A stretch of 64,000 bases of DNA from Umbelopsis ramanniana AG (taxonomy: Eukaryota > Mucoromycota > Umbelopsidomycetes > Umbelopsidales > Umbelopsidaceae). Location: positions 248,001 through 312,000 of the forward strand of contig NW_026252089.1 in assembly GCF_025399195.1 (NCBI RefSeq). Direction: 5' to 3'. Made by a program: the position numbers and the translations under genes. This document shows, one piece after another, positions 9,475 to 21,143 of the stretch. Within the stretch, counting starts at the first letter, position 1; each line of letters starts with the position of its first letter. The notes beneath the pieces were generated by a model, which saw only the letters and a program-made list of their open reading frames with translations, was not told where the DNA came from and did no database searches.

Positions 9475-12400
9475 ATGTAAGCTCATCAACCCTCTCGCCT
9501 TGGACATAAAAACCAAGCAATAGTAATGTTTTATATTTATCCAGGCCGCAAACGCTGATTCAGTCAAAGTCGATCACATCGGCTTCGTTTCACAATCCAC
9601 TGCCTTTGCAGTGGCATGCTTACATCTGGCCTTTTGCCTTAGTGTATCCGATCTGGCTCTACATTTATCTCTTCCGTTTTGATGAGTACCTTGGTTCAGA
9701 GGAATGGACATTTGTCAGTGTTGGCAGCATAGTTGTTGTCCAGGCCCTCGTCTTCCTCACTGGCCAATGGAGTGTCTCTATCAAGGCCAACTTTACCTGT
9801 ACCAAGGTTAGTGATCATCCCCCTGATTGGGAAAACTTGCCGCAATGAATCCCAGCAATGACACATCTGATCATCTAGGAATCTGACATCCACCGCGCAT
9901 CTCTTATCAAAATTATTCCTCCCAGAAGCAAGGGAGCTGGCAACTTATGTAAAATTCACCACGGAAAAGTAGGTTTCCTCGGTTCGGGCAATGTACCACC
10001 AAATCTGATCCGAACACCCGTACTAACTGACTCGTCTCAAAAAGCCTACTGTCATGAACAAGGGAGAGATTTCCTTTTACTTTCAGCAGAAAAAGTACAT
10101 TTGGGATGCCGATAAGAAGCAATTTGTTAAATTGCGTTATCCATCGGACTCTCACCCTCCTATGAAGACTTTCCAAAACTACAATGGTTTGACCACCGAA
10201 AAGGACATCGTTGCTGTGACAGAGAAATATGATTTGAATCGGTTAGTTTTTTGTTTTTTTTTTCACCTATCCATCTGAACCTTTTTTTAGAATGAATGCT
10301 AACTTGCCTTCACTAGCTTTGATATCCCTATCCCAACTTTTGTTGAACTTTTCAAGGAACACGCCGTAGCACCGTTCTTCGTGTTTCAAATTTTCTGCGT
10401 TGGTTTGTGGTGTTTGGACGAGCACTGGTACTACTCTCTGTTTACTCTTTTCATGTTGGTTATCTTTGAATGCACTGTCGTATTCCAGCGTATCAAGACA
10501 ATTGGTGAATTCCGAGGTATGGGTCAGAAGCCCTACACCGTGTATGTCAAGCGTCAAAAGAAATGGATCCAAGTTCAAAGTGATGAACTTCTTCCAGGTG
10601 ATCTTGTCTCTATTGGTAAGTTGTGTGGTTATCGGTTGGTGAAAGGGAATATGACTGTTTAACATGATTTTCACCGTGTTACAGTCCGCTCTAAGGAAGA
10701 CCAAGGTGTTCCCTGCGATTTGGTTATTGCTGAGGGTTCCTGCATTGTCAACGAGGCCATGTTGTCTGGTGAATCTACTCCTCTTTTGAAAGAATCGGTT
10801 GCTCTCCGTGATCCCAATGATGAATTGGATCTTACTGGTGTTGATAAGCTGAACGTCCTGTATGGTGGAACCAAGATTTTGCAGGTCACCCCACCTGCCA
10901 ATGGCAGTGCTCCTGATGGTGGCTGCCTGGGTGTTGTCGTCCGTACTGGATTCGGTACCTCTCAAGGAAAGCTCGTTCGTACTATGATCTACTCCACTGA
11001 GAGAGTGACTGCCAACAACGTTGAAGCTTTGCTCTTCATTCTTTTCCTATTGATCTTCGCCATTGCCGCTTCTTGGTATGTCTGGAACAAAGGTGTCGAG
11101 AATGACAGAAACAGATACAAGCTTCTTCTGGATTGTATTCTCATTATTACCTCTGTTGTCCCTCCTGAACTTCCCATGGAGTTGAGTTTGGCTGTGAACA
11201 CCTCTCTTGTTGCCCTCTCTAAGTTCGGTGAGTACTTGTCAACGACGCTATAGCCTTGTTTTTGCTGCATATCAACTTATTCTTTCCCACATAGCTATCT
11301 TTTGCACTGAGCCTTTCAGAATCCCCTTTGCCGGAAGAGTCGATGTGTGCTGTTTCGACAAGACTGGTACTTTGACTGGTGAAGATTTGGTATTGGAAGG
11401 TGTCTCTGTTGCTGATGCCAATGGTGCCAACACCACCTTGATCCCGGCCACTGAAGTGCCCAAGGAAACTTCGTGGGTTCTTGCTTCTGCACATGCTCTT
11501 GTTCAATTGGAAGATGGTATTGTGGGTGATCCTATGGAAAAGGAAACTTTGAAGGCTCTTCAATGGCAATTGGGTCCTCACGATACCGTATTTCCCAATG
11601 TCAACGAGAAGGGACGTCGTCAAAATCTTCAAATTCGTCGCCGCTTCCAATTCTCATCTGCTCTGAAGCGTCAATCGTCCGTCTCTAACCTTGTCCATCC
11701 CGATTTTGCTCACCACAAGGGCTTTGTTGGTGTTAAGGGTGCTCCCGAAACTCTGAAAACTATGTTTACAACTGTGCCTAACGACTATGAAGAATCCTAC
11801 AAGTATTTCACTCGCCGTGGTAGCCGTGTCATTGCTCTGGGTTACAAATTTATTGAAGAACATCTCACTACTGATCAGGTACGACGCATTGATAGTGCAA
11901 TTACAATGGTTTCTTTTATCATTGTTGTTGTCAAAGCATTTCAGAATAACCGAGTTTCGTTTTCCTTGACAGATCAACAACCTCACTCGTGAAGGCATTG
12001 AAAGTGGTTTGACTTTTGCTGGTTTCCTCGTTTTCACTTGTCCTCTCAAGGAAGATTCCCGCGAAGCTTTGAAGGAATTGAATGAATCATCCCATCGCTG
12101 CATTATGATTACTGGTGACAATCCATTGACGGCATGCCATGTTGCCCGTGAGGTATACATTGTCGAACGAGAGGTTTTGATTTTGGATGTAAAGGAAGGC
12201 GGACGCGGTGATACCGATCTTCACTTCCATAGCATTGACGACAAAATCACCATTGACGTTGACTCCTCTGCTGCTTTCGATCAATCGGTTCTGGACAAAT
12301 ACGATATCTGCTTAACTGGACCTGCTATGTCTCAATTCATGGGCAAGCCTAGTATGACCCAACTCTTGGAGCATACGTGGGTATATGCCCGTGTCTCTCC

Positions 12401-14336
12401 TTCCCAAAAGGTATGTCAGCTGCTTTCTTCCTCCCGATGATGGAGTCGATTTGTACTAACAGATGTATAAAAAAAAAAAAATTCTCTAGGAATATTTGCT
12501 GACTGGATTGAAAGACCTTGGATATACTACTTTGATGGCAGGTGATGGTACCAATGACGTGGGTGCACTGAAGCAAGCACATGTTGGTGTGGCATTGTTG
12601 GACGGCACACCTGAAGATCTCAAGAAGATTGCTGAACGCCAAAGAATTGACCGTATGAAGGATATGTATGAACAACAGAAGAAAATAGCTGCTCGCTTCA
12701 ATACGCCTGTACCACCCCCTCCTCCCGCCATCGCCCATTTATATCCTGACTTTGCCCAGCAAAATCAGCAGCAAGTCGCGCAAATGACTCCCGCCCAGAA
12801 GAAAGCAATGGAACAAAAGAAACAGGTAAGTGAAATGATGCCGTATGGGTGTTTTTTTTTTTTCTTTTTTGGTTCTATAATCCGGGGACAAGAGATTCTA
12901 ATATGCTTACCGCCTTCCTTTGGGTGACCCTAGATCGAAAGCATGACTAGCAAGCTCATGGAAGACATGGATATGGAAGAGCCCCCAAGCATCAAATTCG
13001 GTGACGCTTCAGTTGCAGCTCCCTTCACTTCCAAGCTCAGTAATGTGGTTGCCAGTAAGTTTTCTTTTTCTGATGGTGGTGGAGTCCATGTGGTGATAGT
13101 ACTAATGTGGCCCTTTATTCTCGCTCCTCCTTTAGTCAATAACATCATTCGTCAAGGTCGCTGTACTTTGGTAGCCACCATCCAAATGTACAAGATTCTT
13201 GCCTTGAATTGTTTGATTTCTGCTTACAGTTTGTCAGTTTTGTACCTGGATGGCATCAAATTCGGAGATTTACAAATGACTATTTCCGGTATGCTGATGG
13301 CTGTTTGTTTCCTTTGTATCTCGCGTGCCAAGGTAAGCAAGAAAAAGAATTCGTTTTTTTAGCAGAATGCCTGTCGTGTTCCTCTGAACAGACACGTAGC
13401 CAGCCTCAAATTGGATTTGCCAATGTGACATTCATACATATTCTAATTCCACCTTTTTTTTTTTTGGAATGCCATAGCCTCTTCAGCGCTTGTCCAAGGA
13501 ACGTCCTCAACCCAATATTTTCAATGGCTACATCATCTTGTCTGTACTGGGACAGTTTGCCGTCCATATTGCTGCTTTGATTTATATTAATGACTTGGCA
13601 AAGTTATACGAACCGTAAGTATTTAAGGTTTTTTGTTTTTTACATAATCTTTTTTGGTGCTATACCCAGCACGTTCTTCCAGAACCTGAAAGGAAACTAT
13701 GGAAAGCATGAGCTCATGACCTTAATTTTAATTGGAAAATTTTTCATTTTCTTCCGTCATGCAATAGCCCGAAGGATGTCGATTTGGAAGGAGAGTTCGA
13801 ACCTAGTCTGTTGAACAGTGGTGTTTACTTGATTCAACTGTCCATGCAAGTCTCAACCTTTGCTATCAATTATCAGGTCAGTTCGTTACACCTTTTCCTT
13901 GTCCGACCGCATAATTGGCATATCATTTAACTGATTCGTCTCACCATTTTTCATGTTCCCCGGTGTCGATTTCCTTGTTTGTACAGGGTTACCCTTTTAG
14001 AGAACGTATTCAGGATAACAAGACCTTGTATTATGGACTGTTGTCGGTGGGCGGCATCGCCTTAGCTGGTGCCACTGAGTTTTTCCCCGAAGTAAATGAA
14101 CAGCTGAAACTTGTCAAGTTTCCCAGCGCAGTGAGTACATGGCTTCTATCGATTAATGGGGGAATTAAAAAAAAAAAAAAAATCTAACCCAGCCCTCGCT
14201 GTTACAGTTTAGAGATAAATTGACTATCTGTATGATCTTGGATTTCGGTCTATCATATCTGATCGAAATCGTTACCAAAGCGCTTTTCGCCGACAATCGT
14301 CCCAAAGCCATCGTCAAGCGTGGCCGACAAAACTAG
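9475..14336 (+). CDS. SPF1: P5A-type ATPase SPF1 (ER transmembrane-helix dislocase)
   Basis: A 1195-residue P-type ATPase closely matching yeast Spf1 and human ATP13A1. The family sits in the ER and removes mistargeted transmembrane segments. Fifteen coding exons: 9475-9476, 9545-9806, 9879-9968, 10045-10241, 10317-10615, 10685-11227, 11295-11878, 11973-12410, 12490-12825, 12934-13054, 13136-13332, 13478-13614, 13768-13876, 13987-14130, 14208-14336 (3588 nt). Visible motifs: P5A helix-4 [15 protein letters not shown], phosphorylation site [26 protein letters not shown] in the actuator domain, KGAPET in the nucleotide domain and [16 protein letters not shown] in the hinge. The A of AT|G is in exon 1 and the G begins exon 2, so an intron splits the initiation codon; no in-frame ATG precedes the conserved N-terminus otherwise. 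Length is near the 1215 residues of yeast Spf1. Confidence 0.95.
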
Positions 14337-16008
14337 ATCCACCATGAGCCTTTCATATGTTTAATAGAAAAAGAAAAAATTTCCATTAGCAAGCCCTTTT
14401 TCGAGGTTTTTATGACTTAAAGCAGGTTGATTGCTGGGGAAGTGGGGCCCAATCCTAAACCTGATGACATCTGCGAGGAACTATGTCAACCGTGTGTGGA
14501 ACGTAGAGTCATTCCTACACCATACCCGTGAACCGCCGCTTGATCACCGGGATACTGTCAGTGTGACGATCGCAAAAGACATTCCTGACCGCTTTTTCCT
14601 CTGTTTAGGTATTGTAGCACATAGCGCCTTGCACATTAATTTTTTTTTTTCCAGTCAGTCACTGTTACATTGCATTCGCTGTCACGGGACGGTTAGTCTC
14701 TTTGCCATGCACGGCCCTCGTCATTACTAGGCTGTTATATAACCATGTGTGTAATGAGAAGTGAAAGGAGATGACAGGGTTAGTGTGCTGAAGGAAATCT
14801 TACTCATAAACGCACGGCTGTCCTACGAATGAAGCCGTTTTGCTGCATAATGGTATGAACCGTTATCAGAGCAGATATCTGAGTAACAAGCAAGCCATCC
14901 CCCATGATCAGTAAGCTTCTTTCCACTTGATCTTTAAGCAAATGCCCTTCCCCACCCCCAACTTTTCCAACCTCTCCACTTACCCGTGCACTGTGCCTTT
15001 TACTCAGAAAACATATTAAAAGAGCCCGCCATGTCTCTCAATTTTTTTTATTTTCCCATTTCCACTTTTTGCCCTTTCTTCTTTTTCATCTCTCCATGGC
15101 TGGCAGCTCAAAAAAGTCTGTGCGCTCACTTTGTGCGAATGCCGTCCGGGCAAGAGGCAAAAGCTACTGTTTGGTTCATAGACGATACTTTGAAACCAGT
15201 TGGTGTCCTGATTGCAGCCGGGTTGGATGTAGGTTCTGAATGTCTGTACTATCCTGCATAACATCGCTTATTTATTTTTTGGGTTTAGGCCATTGATCCA
15301 TGGCGCAAAACATTTAGAGATATCTATATTCCAAACTCTCGTCACATTTCCACTTGTCCTAGCAGGCATAGGATACACTCCCGTCAAGAAAGAAAGAAAA
15401 ATCACCAAGAAAAAAAACCAAAAAAAAAAATCCATGAAAAAAACTCGCTCCACTTTTTTGTAAATACATTTCGGACCCTCTGGCCTTTTCAATGCAGCCT
15501 TGCAAAAAAGAAAGAAAAGGATAACATAAAAAAAATATTACCACAACAATCTGCCGCGAGCTCTTATCAAAACTTTTTATCGTTTTCTTTAGTCATTATC
15601 CGTAATCAGAAATCATACTCATAACACGTTCGCATGTGAATCGATTGAAAAAATTTTTATACAATAAATACCTATGTTTAAACCGCTTCTTGTTTGATCA
15701 AGAAATAATACTCATATGTTGCGTTCATGGGGACAGGTTTACCAAGGGATCGCCAATCACTAGGCGAGGGTATCACGAGTGAAAAAAAAAAAAGTTATAC
15801 CCTATGCATGTGTATCTGCTTCGTCTAATCTACCCCCCATTATCTCCACTTTGTCTCCGGGGAAGAACGGTTCAGGATGTACGCTGGGCTTTGCTTGTTT
15901 TTTTTATTGTATTTTTTCTTCTCTGGGTGAAGCATATGACAAAACGCCAGCCAAAACATTATATGAGCGTTTGCACACGCAATGAGATTTTTCCATTCCG
16001 ATATGTAT
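14337..16008. other. Intergenic region between convergent SPF1 and BIG1
   Basis: 1.7 kb with no recognised gene. It holds the 3' ends of two convergent genes and many homopolymer T and A runs. Open frames of 60-100 codons here lack family motifs and start context, and I reject them as genes. Confidence 0.5.
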
Positions 16009-17279
16009 CTAGCTTCGCTTGGGCTTGCTATCAAATCGAGCAGGCGTTTGGATACTTCCTAGCCAGGAAATGCCAATGACAACGATACCAATGAACATGG
16101 CGACGACGGCAATGGCCATGAATACACCAGTGTTGAACAGTTGATATTTTTGGAAGATAGGAGCGTTGACGTTGTTGGGTGCCCTCTTTTCAAAAGTGCT
16201 TCTCTTGGAATGCTAGTAACAGTAAGAAAAGTCACGCATATGGGAGATTGAGGATGATTGTTATTGTTATGCTCATTCAAATGACAGAAAGATTCTAGGC
16301 ACTCACCAAAGGTGCTTTGGCAGCGCTGGAGGTAAGGATCACAGCATAGTCATCCCCAACGTTTTCCTCGATAGCCTTGATAAGATCATCAACCAAAGCA
16401 TCTATCGACGACGTCAATGTTTAGTATCCCACAAAAAAAAAAGGGGGGGGGCAGTTCGCCGTATTTCAGCTGAGCGCTTATGCCTACCATTCTTGGCCAG
16501 TGACATTTCACTATGGGCACTAGGAAGCTCTAGCAGCGCAACAGTGTTACCGTTTCCATTATAGATCTCGTCTTTGCTGATACCTAAACATACAGAACGT
16601 GTTAGAGGTCTGAGTATCGAATCGAGGTGCGCTAGTCCAACCTACCCTGAGGATTTACGATAGCCAAAGTGCTACCACAAAGCTGAGCGATTCTTCCAAC
16701 CAACTGATCTATATCAACATGTTTATCGATATATTGGTGTTGTATGCGTGTGGCTGCTTCGGAACTATGTTTCTGCAGTTTGGGGGTTATTTACGGATGA
16801 ACGTACTACCAGAACGGACGGAACTGCCATGTATAGTTATATTGACATTACCTTTATCGATTCCAAAGCGTCTGAATATTGTGCAAAGTCGGAAGTATGG
16901 ATCTATCGATAGCGTAAAAAAAAAAAAGAGGCGGATATCAACATTTCAAGTATAACGGCGTGGGCAAGCTTTTTGGTCGCATAAACAAACCTCTGGCTGA
17001 TCCACAATAGCCACGACTTTAGTTTGGCAAAGTTCGCTTCCGAAAGGCGTAAGAATCGTGTCAATCGCGTCCTTTTGTAGGACGACGTATTGGTCATGCG
17101 ATCCCTCCACAACAGATGTGAATCTGAGGCGAAAAAAGTTAGTGAGGAAACACCCTCATGTCGTGGTGTAAACGGCATTATTACCTCTTTGGGGACCATG
17201 CTAAGCAAGGCACGGTGTTTTCAAAAGCTGACACAGCAGAAACGAGAGCAATGGGTAGTAATGCAGTTAGCAATTTCAT
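16009..17279 (-). CDS. BIG1: BIG1/VOA1-type V-ATPase assembly protein
   Basis: A 243-residue type I membrane protein. Exons 17279-17185, 17123-16991, 16902-16852, 16703-16646, 16583-16488, 16401-16307, 16212-16009 (732 nt). A signal peptide (MKLLTALLPIALVSAVSA) precedes FENTVPCLAWSPK, a hallmark start of BIG1. A lumenal domain follows, then YQLFNTGVFMAIAVV as the start of a single C-terminal transmembrane helix ending near ISWLGSIQTP, as in the BIG1/Voa1/Ac45 transmembrane domain. The tail is basic (SKPKRS). The family acts in the ER in V0-sector assembly; in yeast BIG1 loss lowers cell-wall beta-1,6-glucan. The 3' splice site of exon 4 was set at ATCAG|TTG because the nearby ATAG would break the frame. 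Confidence 0.8.
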
Positions 17280-17744
17280 GATGCTTTTTCACTAACACAC
17301 GCAGAACTCGGATTGAGGGTCGGTGGTTGATTACAGCCTTGAGTCAAGTCAAGTCAGCGTTTTGCACGGTCAATTTCAGACCAATTTCGCTGTCACTCAC
17401 TTTTTGCATTGCATCGCCTGAACTTCGGTTCCTGCACCACCTAGTTTGATCCCCCATTCCGTTTCCTTGTTTGACAAAGGCACGCGCCTGGTCTAGACTA
17501 TCAGCTCTTTTATTTAATTAACCGGTAGGTAGAACAGCGCTGCCTCCGTTGAAATGACAGCCAACACAGATGTACACCCTAAGCATATTCCATGTCCATA
17601 TTGGGCTGTTTGGTCTTCATGAGCGCGAAATCTACAACATTCCAGTAACCAATCCAACCGTTATCCTAATGATTCCTTTGATTTTATCAACACCAGACAT
17701 TTAGTATATTGACAACGACAGCCGCTTCACTTACGTTGCCTGCA
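17280..17744. promoter_or_regulatory. Divergent promoter, BIG1 and bromodomain gene
   Basis: 465 bp between two start codons pointing away from each other, without coding signal. Both promoters must lie here; no individual element can be assigned with confidence. Confidence 0.5.
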
Positions 17745-20700
17745 ATGTCTGAACGAGAATCAAGGTCCAAGCGACAACGAACGTCCGATGTAGATTACAG
17801 AGAAAAGAAGCGATCGAAAAGAGACGACCCCGTAAGTACAACCCACAAGCTATGTTGTGTCTGTCTTTATTCATTAATCGCTGGTCCATTACACGTAGGG
17901 CTCACCAGAGGATACTGGCCGTTCATCACAAAACTCAGTCCAGAAAGAGTGTCGAAGGCTGTATCAAGAGATTAGAGAGTTGGAGGACCCTGAAGAGTAA
18001 GTCTAATGGCCTCGTAACAATTGTATAATCAACGTCTCTAAGGCTACAACTGACATTATCTTACCTCATGGTAGTGGTCACCTTTTCTGCGATTTGTTTT
18101 TGCAACCTCCATCGCGTCGGCAATATCCTGATTATTACGAATTGATCAAAAATCCAATTGCTTTGAACAACATCAAGGTAATGAATGGAGTGTTTTTTTT
18201 TCGTTTAGTCGATAACGTGAGAAACAAGTTTATAATGACTATGGGTTTAGGCCAAGATTGATAAAATGCAATATACCTCCGTGGACGACTTCAAAGCCGA
18301 TGTCGAACTGATGGTCTCCAACGCGAAAAAATACAATGTAAAGGAGTCGTATGCTTATCAGGATGCTATCAGGATTCAGGTGAGTACCTAAGTCAGCGGT
18401 AGGAATGCGTACTTGAGGACCATGGCTAATCAGTCGTCTGCTTGATACATAGAAATTCATCAAAGGAAAAGCACCAGCTGGCACAAAGGGTTCCAAAGGA
18501 GATGCAACCAGTGAACATGAATCTACATCTGCAGAGCCTGCTAATAAATCAGCTACTATCAAGCTTCCTGCTTTAGCATTCGGCAACAAACAGGCTACGC
18601 CAGCAACCGACTCAAGGATCAAATCCATCAAGCTTAAAACAAGTGTCAAGCAACCTCAATATAGTAAGTCCGCTTCTGAACAACCACCAGAAGACGATGT
18701 ATATTAATGCCATTCGATCAGATATCAATAACCTGATGACCGCTATCTCGGAGAAAAACTCAAAGTTGGCGGTGGAGATCCTGGAATCGGATTCTCCTAT
18801 CAACGTCAACGAACTGGTATCGGTCGACATGTTCAATGATACGTTTACTTGGAGCCCACTGCATGCTGCTGCTTACTATGGTGAAACCAAGGTGATCAAG
18901 GCGCTCATGGCAAAAAATGCCGATATTGAGATACATGATACCTGGTATGAAGGTACACCGCTAGCCTGGTCAGCCTTTGGAGGTAATGTAGATTTTCATA
19001 TGCTATGCTGCATATCATGTACCGTCGCTTACTGTACGTTTTCCAGATCGGGACAAGGCAGCTAGATTAATGGTTGAGAGATACAACGCCAGCAAGAAGG
19101 CAAAGAATGTGCATGGACAAATTCCCCTTGACTTGGTGTCGGATCGCGATGACCCTCGCTGGGCTGGTGTCCTCACTTCCACGCCGTTGGTAAGTTACGC
19201 GCCACGATGTCTCAACGGAGATTACAACTGGACTTCCAATGCTTACGCCTTTTTTTGTATTGCACTCGTAGCCGCCAGCACGGCCAAGTCCTTCAGGTTC
19301 GGACTCTACCAAAGCTGAATCCCTTCCAGTTGTTCGAAGATCCTCCGAAGTCGTACCGATGCCACCAGCACCCATCATTAGACATGATGTACCTCCTACT
19401 CAACCTCAATACGCACCTGCTTTAGACGCACGGTTAGACCCCATTGGTCTGATGCGTGACGTTTTCAAAAACGTTCGAAATCACACTGATCAATAGTAAG
19501 TATGGTTTGTAACAATAGTTAATGTTCATACCGTGACTGACGGTCTCGTTATCAGTGGACGTCTGTATTCTGAGATTTTTGAAGACTTGCCGGATCGAGC
19601 CCAGTACCCAGAATATTTCAAATTCACCCACTCACCGCTATCCATCCAAATGGTGGAGGTAAGCTACCTTGTATCCTTAATCCACCATGCATCTTTCAGA
19701 AAACTCATGTGTCACTATTTAGGATCGAATGGCTGCTGGATATTACCCAAATTTGCAAGCCTGGGAAACTGAGTTAACCACCATCTTTCAAAATGCCATG
19801 GCGTTTGCTGAAAACAGCTCTCGTGTACACAAGGATGGCAAACTGCTACACGTAAGTGCATACTATTTGATACCAACCAAAAAAAAAGGACGTGTCTCTC
19901 ACCCTAGTTGATTCTTTAGCGACTATACTATCGAATGAAGGAGCGCTACCTATCCAAGATTGGCGTTGGACCCATGGAAGAGCGACAAATGATGGTGAAA
20001 CCCTTGCCACCTTGGCATGGTGAGCCTATCCCAGCACGACCTCAAGTCAAGACTTCTCAGCTCGACAAGAGTACGGTTGATGCTGCGTTTGGCACGGTGA
20101 ATATGCGTAGCTCAATCCGCAACAGAAGGTTCCCCGATGGGGATGGACACATGGAACCCTACAGCACACCTGCACCCCCTCCACCTACCGCCCCGTATAT
20201 TTCACAACGACCGGCTTTGAATCCTCTTCAGATGACGCCGCAAACCATGCCCTCGTATACGGATATGCCGTACGGCGTTCCCCAGTATAACAAACCTCCA
20301 CCTAATAACTTTAGACCTATGCAATCGTTCACGCCGCCACCTGTCATTCCCATCGAGCAGCCTATGGCTCCTCCCCCGTCCTTTCAACCGCCACTGCCGC
20401 CACCAGTGCAACAACTTCAACAAATGCAAGCCCAACATTCCTTGCTGGACCCTGAAGTGGCGAGATTATTTGACACCCCTGAAAAGCGTCGAGGTAAGTA
20501 AGGGTGGGCGAGCGAACCACAATGAGTGTTCCATATTAATTTATTTCTGTTTCAACTTTTGTAGTTGTGCGGTTGTTGAGTGGTCTTAAGATTGAGTCGG
20601 ACGATCGGTCGTTTGCCCAGCAAATGGATGGACATTACTTTGCGCATAGCCTGTCGATTGGCCAGCAAGTGCACACGCTTCGCATCAAGACCGACCTGCT

Positions 20701-20926
20701 TGCCCCGTTCAAGCAACAGACGGGGCGCATTGTCGTCCAAGTCGCCTATAACCACCGACGCCTGCAGCCCAGTGACGATGCATCGGAGTGGATCGCAACG
20801 CCTTTATCACACGGCCTCAACGTCGTTAGCGTCACTGTCACCATCGACGTGACGCCCAGCTCTAGCCCTGTGGCGGCTCAAGACATTGAGGTTCAAACCT
20901 ACATGCTGTTTATCACTCGACCGTGA
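17745..20926 (+). CDS. RSC4-like chromatin protein: bromodomain, ankyrin repeats, bromodomain
   Basis: An 807-residue nuclear protein. Twelve exons: 17745-17831, 17899-17996, 18075-18177, 18251-18379, 18453-18663, 18722-18982, 19047-19189, 19272-19495, 19556-19658, 19723-19851, 19920-20493, 20565-20926 (2424 nt). A basic N-terminus (SKRQRTSDV) leads into bromodomain 1 at about 52-140, with YPDYYELIKNPIALNNIKAK. Ankyrin-type repeats follow at about 235-335 (TWSPLHAAAYYGETKVIKAL, then EGTPLAWSAFGDRDKAARLM). Bromodomain 2 at about 400-505 contains YPEYFKFTHSPLSIQMVEDR and FQNAMAFAENSS. A proline-rich stretch (~570-680) precedes a conserved C-terminal domain. Tandem bromodomains and a C-terminal domain recall Rsc4 of the RSC remodeller; the ankyrin insert is not part of yeast Rsc4 as I know it. 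The assignment to RSC is inference. Confidence 0.8.
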
Positions 20927-21143
20927 CGCAACCCCGTCATTTTACATAACCCAGATAGTTGGCTGGTTGGTTTGATATCAATATAATGCATATTACAATT
21001 CTAAACAAAGACACAGAGCGGGGTAAAGGGCCCCCGGGAGAATGAGGGTATAAAGACGACTAGTGTAGAATTTTTTGGAGGTATGGAAAAACTATACAGC
21101 GAGGGAGCAATTAGTACAAGGGTGGATGGGGGGTTAATAATAA

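Noticed and set aside
11219-11650. 143-codon minus-strand frame within SPF1
   Set aside because: Antisense to conserved P-type ATPase exon; no independent support.
14431-14730. 99-codon frame downstream of SPF1
   Set aside because: No homology or conserved motif; lies in convergent 3' flank with homopolymer runs.
18664-18720. Reading exon 5 of the RSC4-like gene straight on without an intron
   Set aside because: The frame meets TAA at about 18705; only splicing GTAAGT to ATCAG restores the conserved ankyrin frame.
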